Part shown: positions 13,301 to 25,300 of the stretch, piece after piece | Layout of the letters: every line of letters begins with the position of its first letter | Numbering within the stretch: position 1 is the stretch's first letter | NCBI RefSeq assembly: GCF_905220415.1 | Contig: NC_059550.1 | Span: 8,310,501-8,374,500 of the forward strand | From: Colias croceus | Taxonomy: Eukaryota > Arthropoda > Insecta > Lepidoptera > Pieridae | DNA: 64,000 nt | Reading direction: 5' to 3' | Notes under the pieces: model-generated | What the model saw: the letters and a program-made list of their open reading frames with translations, nothing else | Database searches by the model: none | Told to the model about the DNA's origin: nothing | Made by a program: the position numbers and the translations under genes

Positions 13301-16300
13301 ACTATTTTTTGCTTGATTTATTCTACATGTTGGAAAGTGCAGTTTATTTTGATACCTCGTTAACATATGCGAATTTACTTCTCCTTTCTTTTTAAAATAT
13401 TCTGGGTGGTATTTAACAAATAAACATACTTCTCTTATATATATGCAGGTTAGTGTAAGGATACGTAATTTACCGAACATTGGTTTGCAACTGTCCCTTT
13501 GATGTAATCCGCACAGGGCCCGGATACATTTCTTTTGCGCCACAAACACTTTCCGCACCTCGCAAGACTGTCCCCAAAGAATTATTCCGTAAGAGAGTAT
13601 CGACGATATATATGCATGGTAGGCATTTATTGCAGCATTCATAGATACAGTATCTCTAAGGCGACGTAATACGTAAACGAAACGATTTAACCTATCACAA
13701 ATATATTCAATATGACTGTCCCATTTTAGACCTTCGTCTACCAGAACACCTAAGAATTTATGGTGTTTTACCTGTTCGATTACTTGATCATTACATTTTA
13801 TGTCTAGATTAATTTTGGTGCAATTCTTTGTATAATATTGAATTATTTTTGTTTTAACTAAGTTTATTTTCAGATTATTATTTTGTAACCATTTTACTAT
13901 ATTATATAATGCTGTATTTATATCTCTCTCATATGTATTTTTATCCGTGCATTTAACAATAAGGGTAGTGTCGTCTGCGAATAAAACTGTCTTGTGTTTC
14001 ACTGATCTCGGTAAATCGTTAATATATAAGAGGAATAAAAATGGACCGAGCACACTTCCTTGTGGTACACCTGATTTATTAACTTTTTTCTCTGACCTAT
14101 ATGAGTTTCGTGTTTGATTTATCATTTTATGAATCTCCACATACTGATATCTATCATTTAAGTAACTTGCAACCCATTCTTTAGCAATTCCTCTTATACC
14201 ATATTTCTCCAACTTAAACAAGAGTAATTGATGGTCCACAAAATCAAATGCTTTGCTCATATCTAAGAATATGGTGGCTGCTGGTTTTTTTTCAATAAGG
14301 GCTTGAATTATTTCTTTCACCATATCGAAGCATGCTAAAGAAGTAGAACTATTTTTTCTAAACCCAAACTGTTCCCGACATAATATCTTGTTTTTATCAA
14401 CATAATTTTGAAATCTTTCTAAAATTACCTTTTCAAATATCTTAGATAAAACTGGAATTAGTGCTATCGGTCTGTAGTTTTTAATATCATTTGGATCATC
14501 TTTTTTATATAACGGTTTTATAACTGATGTTTTTAGAACATGAGGAAAAGTTCCTTGCTCCATAGATAAATTGACAAGAAAGGATAACGGTTTGCAAATA
14601 TGTACACTGGAAGCCTTTAGTATTTTTGTACTTATACCGTCTGTTCCTACGGAATTCGTGTTATTTAGGGATTTTATTACTTTTAAAATTTCGTCACTGC
14701 TTGTTGGTGTCAAGAATATTGTATTACATTTTTCCGTAGTCAATGTATTTTTTATTTCAGTTGCATCATAATTAAAATTTTTTTGATTTGTTATGTTAAT
14801 AAAAAAGTTATTAAATTGTTCACATATATCATTCATTGAGTTGTATACATTATTATTGACTACAATCTTTTCTATTTCTTTAATATTGTTTTCGTCATTA
14901 ATATTATTAGATATCATGTGCCATAAAGCCTTATTTTTATTTTTTGATAATTTAATAAATTTTTCACATTGAATTTGTTTTGACTTAAGAATGCACCTTT
15001 TTAGAATATTTTTGTATTTTATATAATAACCCCAACTATTTGTAAATGTTTTCTTGTAATATATACTTTTTAAATATAGTAGTCGCTTTCGTACACAACA
15101 TTTCTTCAATCCTTTGGTTATCCAATTAATATTAGGTTTTCCTGTGTTTCTCTTAATCCTAATAAATGGGAAACAGAGATTGTAAAACAGTTGGAATAAT
15201 TCATAAAAACTATTAAAGCATTCATTTAAGTTATTAAATTCATGTATTTCAGAGAAACTCAATGATGCCATGCACTCGCAAAATTTACGTATATTCTGCT
15301 TACTGTAATCTCTTTTTGTTTCAAACCAGGACACATTTACTTTGGGCTTAATCATATTTACTTTTAATATCTGTGCAGTTTCGTGGTCTGATAAACCAAG
15401 ATGAAGTACTTCTGCGGTTACGCCTCTTTTTATATTTGTCGCTATTTGATCTATGCATGAATTTTTCCTAGTAGGTGTTTTTATTAAACATTCAATATTA
15501 TAGTTCTGAAGTAAAGTATTAAGTTCATCTGAAAACTTAGTTTTTTTAAGAATATCAATATTCCAATCACCGCATATTATTATTTTTTTATTTTTAGTTG
15601 CAATTTTTTGTAGTGTAAGTTGAAGTTTTTCAATAAAAATCTCTATACTTTGACTTGGAATTCTATAAACACAAATTATCACTGTATTTAAATGTTTTAA
15701 CTCTATACCACAACACTCAAAGAATAAATTACAACCAAGATCCTTTATTAAGTCTAGATTAGTACATGAAATGTCCTCTTTGACCAGAATGCATGTTCCA
15801 CCTCTTTTTTGTTTGCGAGAAAACGATGATACCAACTTATATCCTGGTAATTTAAGTAGCTGCTCATTTCCTTTTCTAATAAATGTTTCACATAAGCATA
15901 TAATGTCAATAATGTGGGACTTGCTTAATTGAGATATTGCCAAGTACAGCTCTTCTGACTTATTTATGGCTCCGGCTATGTTTTGATGTAATATTGTCAA
16001 ATAACTGGATTTAGGGACGAAAAAAATTTGGATTCGATGAAAAGTTTTCATTGTTCGGTAATATATTACTATTTGATGTATCCTCACTGTTCAGTTTTAA
16101 AGTGTTTTCATTTATTGTCTTTTTAAAATAATATGGAATTGTACCTTTTTTTACTTGATTTGATTTATTTCGATTGTTTTTTAACAAACCGCATTTTTTT
16201 GACGAAGAAAGCCTTTCTAAGATCTTTTTTGTATTTAAAAATGTATTCGAGTATTCGATACTGTCAATTTCTATGTTTATTTTATTTATTAAATTTTCAA

Positions 16301-19300
16301 TATAATTAATTCTTGAATTATAATATTTGTAATCTTCGTCAATATCAATATATGAACAATTTTTATAGCCTCTTAAAAATAGCTTTATTTGTGTGTTTAA
16401 TAATTTTTCATTTAGGTAACGGTTATATCTAACATTTAGAATAAATACTTTGTTATTTTTTAATTTACCCATTAAGTCTAGTAAACCTGAAATAAGTTGA
16501 TATGGATTTTTGTCGTTGGAACCTAAGCCCAATATTAATATAACTTCATGATTCATAGATTGTATAAAACTTTCACAACTGTTTAATATTTCGCTGGAAG
16601 AAGCATGCGGTTTTGTCAAGCCAAATATTTCATAAGAATCATTCCACTTATTTTTTCGTTTTTCCAGCATACCTAAAGACAAATTTCTAACGCGTTCATC
16701 ACCCATAATTATAATTTTACGTTTTATTACCTTTGTGCTGACATCTGTTATGGTTTGTTGACAATTAGTAATAATTTTATTTTTGTCGGTACCGTCACAT
16801 TCTTTATTTAATATTAGTGGCTTAGTAATGTTGTAGTTCAAAGTATTTTTGTCCAAACCCATATTATCTATAGTAAAGTTTTGAGAATTGTGTTTTTTTT
16901 GTAAGTTAGTAAATGTTTTCTGTTTGATTTTAGGATAAGTGTTGTGAATAAATATATTTTCATTGTAGTATTTTAAAGGTGAGTGCCGTGGTGTTTTAAA
17001 ACTTATATTTGTTATTGTCTGTTTTATAGGCGTTTTGTTCAATGTTGTTCCGGTTAATGTTTTATCTGATTTAGTATTTAATATTTGACTAATCAAATTC
17101 TGCACTTTTTTCTCACTTTCGTGTAAGGTCTGTCTAAGATTATAACATTGTTTTGTTAGGTTATAGATAGATTCTTGTGCGGATATTAATTCGGTTTGTA
17201 ATTTGTTTATTTCTTGATTCTCATTAAACACTATTGAAGTATTTGGAGTCGATATATGTTGACTTGTCTTTGTAGATAAATCCGTGTAACTTGAGCTGGA
17301 TAAACTTAAAAAAGAATCATTTAATATTTCTTGTAGATTTGATTCAGACATTTGTTTAGGGAGTGTTTTCTTTCGGATAGTAATATTATCCATTTTCAAT
17401 TTCAAATGAAGTTGTAGACTGTATATTCAAACCGTTAATGTGTTACTATATATTTTAATTGTTGGTCAGCTGTTCTTTGTTTAATGGCATTTAATGTCAA
17501 TTTTATACGTTAATATCTCTAATAATTGTGTTTTACTTACGTTTTATTTTACTTACGTTTTGTTTCCGATACTTTACTTACTACTTGTTAGGTTTAAATA
17601 TAGTTTCTGTCTCCAACTTTCTTTGTTCCAAATTTGACGTAACGGTCGTTGTATGTGATGGTTTTGAATTCCGTATTTCCACGTAAATCGCAGGTTGTTG
17701 ACGAAGATAACATTAATCGCACTTATTTACTGATTACTTGTTAATTTGAACACACTTTTTTATTAACTTTTGTACTATTAATAATTTTAAATTGTAAAAA
17801 ACTCGAGAGCTGATGTTACGTATGGCACTAGCGCCACCTACCTCAACAAACATTTATTTATTCAATTAAGACTTCTTATAAGAGCAGTTTTAAATCGTCG
17901 TTACATTTAATAATTCAGGCCCCGGAACCACAGACACAATAGAAAATCTATTGTGTCTGGGACCGATCGGGCCGCTTGGGACTCAATGGGTTAACATTTA
18001 CCACCATTTAAACTGCCATTTATACCATTTATGGTCGTAGATCTTCCAGTTCCACCTTCTCATCAGCTGTTCCACCTTCCCATCAGCGTCCACTCACCAG
18101 TATCCAACTTAGTGGTCTGCAGGGAGGCAACTAGGGCCCCCATGCTGGGCTGGCTGGTGAGCCCCGACATGGAGTCCACGGCCACGTCCACAGCATCAGC
18201 CCCAGCTTCAGCACACGCCAACATGGCCGCCACACCGGCACCTGCTGTGTCGTGTGTGTGCACGTGGATCGGGATGTCGGGATGCCGGTCACGGATTGCA
18301 CCGATTAAAAGCCTGGATGGAAATATTGGAAAAAATTAAACTCCTATGGCGCTGAAAACACGAAGGGAGCCTCTGACACGAGAACTCATGGTCACGGATG
18401 GCACCGATTAGGAGCCTGGATACAAATATTGGAAAAAATTAAAGCTTTATCCTATGACGCTGAAAACACGAAGTGAGAGCCTCTGAGACGAGAACTCATT
18501 AAAATAAAAATGAAAAATATATTTATGCGTGGATCGTATCGGGGCGACGGTCACGTATGGCACAGATTAAAAGCCTGGATAGAAATATTGGAAAAGATCA
18601 AAAACAATTTATAGTAATACATCTTCTATCATATTATATTGATAACAACTAAATACACAATCCTAAACAGAAACGAACTTTAAATTTTCTAATGAAATCT
18701 GTAATAATTAAAATCGACAGAAACGAAATTTAAAGCAAAATCAAGCTTTAAGGCGTGTTTTGTATTTACAAAAAAAAAAAAAAAAAAATACAGCATAAAT
18801 TAACTAATAAATATATACCAAGATAAATTCAACTTTATAAATACGAATTAAGAGTCTAATTTTCAAACCAAAACTAACAAAAACTTAATATATTAGACAC
18901 TTACTTGGCAGCCTGTGGTTTCAACAATCCAGCCATATCCTTAATACCCAGCACATGAGTACCAGCTTTAACCAGTTCGTCAGCGAGATTCACATAGTAC
19001 TTCAAGTCGTATTTAGTTTTTTCAGGGTTGGACACATCTCCAGTATAGGAAATGGCCGCTTCTACCACTCCCCCGGCTTTGCCTGCGGCTTCCATACCGA
19101 GTATCAAGTTGGGTAGATAGTTCAGGGAATCGAACACTCGGAATATGTCCATACCAGATTTTACCTGTATTTAAAAAAGAGGTTTGGTGAGTTCTATAAA
19201 GGAATTAAAACTTTATAGTCATTGGGATATGGTACAATATTGCACATGCATCAAATTTAATTTATAAATAAAAAGTGTAAATGTTTAATTTAGTTTTATC

Positions 19301-22300
19301 CGATAAAAATAAGGCTTTTTTAGTGGAGAAGATATTTTTAGCCATAATTTAAACCTATCAAAAACAACAAGACCCAACCCCTATCTTGAATTAAAAAAAA
19401 AGGATCTATCTTGCTATCCTGCTTCTGTGTGCAGTTTTTATATTAATAATTTAAATTATTATAACAACTACAGTCATATCACAAGGAATACAGATCTTTT
19501 TTCCAGAACAAAAAATGAAAACTCACAGCCATATCACAGAACTTGAAGACCACGTTATCAGGGTAATTAGTGTATCCAACAGCATTAGCGCCTCGCAACA
19601 ACATCTGGAACGGGATATTGGGGATCAGACGCCGCATGTCTTCGAGACGCTCCCAAGGACATTCGTGGAGGAACCTGGAAATTATATTTATCATTTTTAA
19701 ATTTAAAGTTTACTAGGTTCTGATAAATTTTGAAAATTCCGTTTTATATGTGAAAGGTGCTTATATTTTAATTGCTATTTTCATTTCCAAGTTTTATATA
19801 ATTATCCTGACCCTTCTAAGTCTATTTTGTAACATGAAAAATTATTTTTTTTAAAATTTTGTTCTTTTACAGTTTTTTTGCCAGCACAAAATTGCAAGGT
19901 ACTTAATTAATTTAACAATACGCGTTTTCTGTATTCGAGACTCATGCGCAACTACTTGGTATCCCTTCGCAATAGACCCTTTACTATATAAAAAGTCAGG
20001 TTACCGATACCCGATACCTTTACATAATAATATATGTAATAGAAAACTACACAAACCTTAAGGCAACATCAAAAGTAGCTCCTCCCCAGTTTTCCAAAGC
20101 ATATAAGTTGCTAAAGTTATGCGCAACATATGGAGACACAGCCAACAGATCGTGTGTACGCACACGAGTAGCAAGTAACGACTGATGAGCGTCACGGAAT
20201 GTCGTGTCCATTAGTAATAGCCCTTTGTTGTTTCGGACTGCTTTAGCGAATGCCTCTGGACCACCCTCTTGGAGGATTTGCTTGAAACCCTTTGGCGGTT
20301 TCACCACTGTTGAGTAATAGAATGTAGGTAAGAAAGAAGAGAATAAAAGAGTTATTCCATAGTGTCTGTTGTATTATATTATTTTTTTTTTAAATAAAGC
20401 ATAAGATTTACTGCCATAATAGCATGTTGTATTTAAAATTCACACAAAGTACAGATAATATACAAAAAAAAAATTGTGAATTTTGAATCGGTTCACTGGG
20501 TTCATCATTTTCACCTATAAGAAGAGTTATTATGATTTTTTGATATAAAATAGAATTTGTTTTCATAAATTATTTATCACAACGAATTTGAAATAAATAA
20601 ATTAATATATAACACACGAATAGGCTTAAAACAAATAAATTAAAGCAGATAATGTATTCATAATACTATGGAGTTTCTGCCGGTTCTTCTCCGTAGATAC
20701 TAATTACCGAAAAATATCTACTTATTCATACATATAAATTTTATCAACAAACCAAATATGAAAATAAAAACTAAATGTTCTTACCTGTATTCTCACCAGT
20801 CATTTCCTGCGCTTTAATGGCCTCTGGTGAAAGGTCTGAAGGAGGAAAAAACAATAATGACACAATGTTGTGCGACAATGTTCGTGGTGTGCACTTAAGC
20901 GTAAACCCGATGAAATGTTGGTTAAACGAATATTAATCGTAAATAAACGCAACCCAAAAGGGGGGATTACATGTTATATAGTTTGGTACAGAGTATAAAA
21001 TATCTAGTATTCATTTGTATGGAAAAATATAAATAAAAGGAAACCTGAAGAACTTCTATAAAAAAGACGAAGATAGGAATTAAAAACGTATACGTAATTA
21101 TTAAAAATAATGTATTTGTTTAGAAGTTGGCTTATATGGGATAACCCTCAACACCTGTTCTGTGCTCAACACCAACAAAATTCACTTTTAATACATCGAT
21201 TTTTCAATATTTTATACTCTGTAGCAAATGCTTAAAATTAAAATATCTAACTAACAGCTCAAGCCAATAAAAAGGCGGTACAGACGCAAATAATGATTAC
21301 TTGTGCGATAGGGCGTGGTCAGGAAACATCGAGAGACTTCAAGCGACATCTATATATTGTTTAAACCTACCGTACCCAGAGCGGGCTGCAATTTGTAAAT
21401 ATGTTTGTTATTAATAGTTATTTATTTGGTCTTAAATAACTATGGAAGTGCTGGAACATTAAAGTTTAGATGCGCAATACTTTTCGGGGGATAGTTTTTT
21501 ATACTCTGTCATTATTCTGTACTTATGTTAGTCTAGAAAGTCAAGGAACTAACTTCTAATTTTTTTAAAGAAATATTATTGCTAACTTTCACCCATTATC
21601 GGATATAATATTGTTCACTTATTCATTAAGTTAAATTTTGTCTACCCACAAATAGCACACAAGTTTCACATGAAACGCTAACTTAACTCTATACAATTAA
21701 GATTGATATTAGAGGAATTGTGTTCGTAATTATTTCATTGGCTGTTCACAAATCATGTTACGCTACCCACACATAACACACAAGTTACAAACGAAAAGTG
21801 ACCTTATCACCTTATAATAAAGTAGAAATCAACTCACCGGGGGTATATACGGTTTGAAATACAATTAAATTCATATTTTTTGAGTTATAGTAAGCTACCA
21901 CTCATTCCACACAAGTTACAAACGAAAAACGACCTAACCACGATACAATTAAGATTGATATTACAAGCATTTTTGTTCGTTTTCATTAACTTGTTACCAC
22001 CACACAAAACATACAAGTTACAAACGAAAAGCGACCTTATAACCCTGTAATAAAGTACAATTTAACTCACCCAAAGGTACCGGGGGTATATACGGTTTGA
22101 CGCTAGATGGCGGTATATCAGTTGCTAAGGGCGTGGCCGGTCCGTTAACAAGTACGTAGCCGAGGTAGTTGAGAATCTTTTGAGCTCTGTTTTGGGAGGC
22201 TTTGAACATGAATAACTGTGGGTTTTCGTCGATGAAGTATGTGTCTACAGCACCTAGAAGTAAACAAATAAAATTAATTAGTATTTAGTCACTCAAATAA

Positions 22301-25300
22301 ATATATTTAAATTGTAGATAATATTTCTTTTTTTTTTATTTCATTCTTATGACAAAACTAGCTTATCGCCCGCGGCTTCGCCCGCTTTATCTCAAACCTT
22401 CCTATTGAATCACTCTATGTATTAAAAAAAATCGCATCAAAATCCGTTCCGTAGTTTTAAAGATTTAAGCAGACATAGGGACAGAAAAAGCGACTTTGTT
22501 TTATACTATGTAGTGATAGTGAAGCATAAGAATATACTCAAAATATTATGGCAATGACTGTTGCAATTAAATGTATTTAAGCCAACTAAATGATGAGACG
22601 ATAGAAAAAAAAATAAAAGAAAAAAAAAATTGTTTTGCAATGTAAGTGCGTTTATTTATAGCAGTGATAGAGACCATACCACAATTACTTATAAAGAGAA
22701 AGAGGTGTTTTAATTCATACAGAGCACACGTGTCAGAATTGAAACTTCTTTGTCAAGATTCAAAGATACCAAAATCGTCAGCTTACTCCATGACGTGACC
22801 TTGAAATTTTACTCTCAACGCACCTAAAGAGGTTTCATTTCAAAAAGTTTAAGTTTATTTACTTAAGATACTATTGCAATATGATTGCAAAATATATCAA
22901 TGCGTAAAAGACTATGAATATAAAATTATTTAGTATACTTGACTCACCATTAAGGAACTTCTGATTCTCCAATACATTAAGCAAGAACGGTATATTGGTT
23001 TTAACACCACGGATACGGAATTCGCGCAACGCTCTGTTCATTTTCGCCGCTGATGATGCTAAATCTTGTGCGTGTGAAATAACCTAAAATGGAAATTTAC
23101 TTTAATATTTCACAGTAGGTCATTTTCAGATATTTTATGATGTACTAGCGGTCCGTCCCGGCTTCACCCGTGGTACATGTTGACGTTTTCTCACAGTAAG
23201 AACAATCCTCGTACTTAAAGGAATATTATAATATTCAACAAATATTAAATAACACTATCGATATTTTTTTCGTTTCGTTTTTTTAATAACTGTTAAATTT
23301 AAAAGCTCTTTCAAAGTTTGAAGAAATGCTGTTTATAATTTATTAAAATCCGAAGTTTAAGATTAAGATTAAGGTTTTAATATCTTTCTTTATGTGTGTC
23401 GATTTCGACTTATGTATATCAAAAACAATTTTATTTTTACCTTAACGAGTAGCGAATCATAGTATGGAGAAATGATAGCACCGGCGTACGTCGAAGCGGA
23501 GTCTAGACGGATACCCATACCTTCACCGGATCTGAAAATTATTAAAAATTACTAAAAAAAACTACACACATATAAATATTTACAAATCTATAAGTAGTAA
23601 TATAGAAGATTTTATGAATATTATTAAATTTTAACAGCTTATTAGCCGGGTCGTTAGCATCTAAAGGTCCAAAAATCGTTCATCGTATCTTTGTTTTTTT
23701 TAAGAAATAGATTCTTTTTTGTTTTTTATTTCCATTCTGTAATATTTTTCATTTAAAGGTTGTCAACAGGGCCATAATAACCTTTTTTTCGAAAATGCGT
23801 TTTTTACGCTCAAATATATGCGTTTTGTGTACTATAAAATATTTAATTATATTCTTACCTGAAAACTTCAATCCTGCCAGTGCTAGGTTGGAAGTTATTA
23901 GCCGGATCTTCAGTGGTAACCCTGCACTGTATCGCGTATCCATCAGCCCTAATTTGGTCTTGTGTCAGCCCTAGCTCTGGTAGGGTCATGCCTTCCGCTA
24001 TACGGATCTGCGATTGTACCAGATCGATACCAGTCACTTCTTCTGTTATTGTGTGCTCTACTTGTAATCTGGGAAGAGATAAGAGAAGTTAGAGGAGTAA
24101 ATTGTGTTATTATTAAATTTTGGAAGTGTAATCAAATACTGTTTCAATTGATCACATGTGAGAATTAAACACTAGTTAAGCATCTAAATTGAGGAAACTC
24201 AATGGTTTCGGCTTTGAAATAAACTTTATTCAACAACTGACATGTAATAACAAGAGAAAAAAGTAATGTCGGTTTTAACTTAAAGTTAAGAGTGACATAA
24301 TATAATATAAACTTTAATATGTCACTCTGAACTAAGCATTTTTTAAATTATACACAAATAATAAATCTTTATAATTTTAAATTTCCATTCATATCGTGAA
24401 GTAAAAAAAGTACTACAAGTCAAGCAAATACGAACCTTGCGTTCACTTCAATAAAGTAGAAATTGCCTTTATCGTCCAACAAGAACTCGACAGTTCCCGC
24501 GTTTTCGTAGCCCACGTGGCGAGCCAAGTGGGTAGCACAGTCTACCATGCGTTGACGTATCTATAAATATTTTTTTTTATATATTCCTTTTCTAAATATC
24601 ACAATGACCACAATAATGATAATTTTATTCAGAATAATTTTTTTTTCCATAAATTACTTAATTTAAAAAAATTAGTAACCATTTGAATGATTACTGATAA
24701 AAAAATCAAATTTCAGGGTGTTTCTATATCGATTTTCTACTTTTGATATAGGTAATATTTATCGACACAAAAAAAAAATTATAAAAATAATGGTATTGAT
24801 TATGAACATGTCTTATTCCTTTTTACAAATATTTTTTTACAATTTTTGTTGATAAATATATTAAACATTATAGTTTATAATACCTCTGGGTCCAATCCAG
24901 GCGCAGGCGCAATTTCCACAACCTTTTGGTGCCGTCTTTGCACCGAACAATCTCTTTCGTACAGATGTACCACATTGCCAGCCTTGTCACCTATGATTAA
25001 AAATGAATACCTAAGTATTCTCACAAACAGTACAGTGCCACAAACTTAACTGACCCGGTGGCAAAAACTGGAACTACGTGCCGCCTTTTTGTCACATTTT
25101 CACAGACTTTTCATACGGAATATTTTGTATAAATAAAAAGTTACTTATTAATGTTAATTTACACCATTGGCAATGACATTATTTTTAGTTTTTACCCTTA
25201 CATCCGGGGAAATACTATTTAGCGGCAATGGACATCAGTGACACCGTCACCGGGTCAGTTAAGTTTGTGGCACTGCACAAAAGAAATAAACAGTGAACTT

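Larger units (their letters stand above)
12946..17406 (-). mobile_element. apparently full-length CR1/jockey-group non-LTR retrotransposon in a PC intron
   Basis: Two long overlapping open frames (16011-17405 and 13151-16087, minus strand) encode a coiled-coil/SGNH-like ORF1 and an endonuclease plus reverse-transcriptase ORF2. Downstream of ORF2 the element ends, in minus-strand sense, in about five tandem TTTGAA hexamers (12946-12975) rather than a long poly(A), as CR1/L2-like elements often do. A 5' UTR probably continues to about 17.6-17.8 kb, but I could not fix the 5' border or a target duplication. It lies in the roughly 5.8-kb intron between PC exons 18098-18312 and 12042-12252, in the same orientation as PC. 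Confidence 0.88.
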
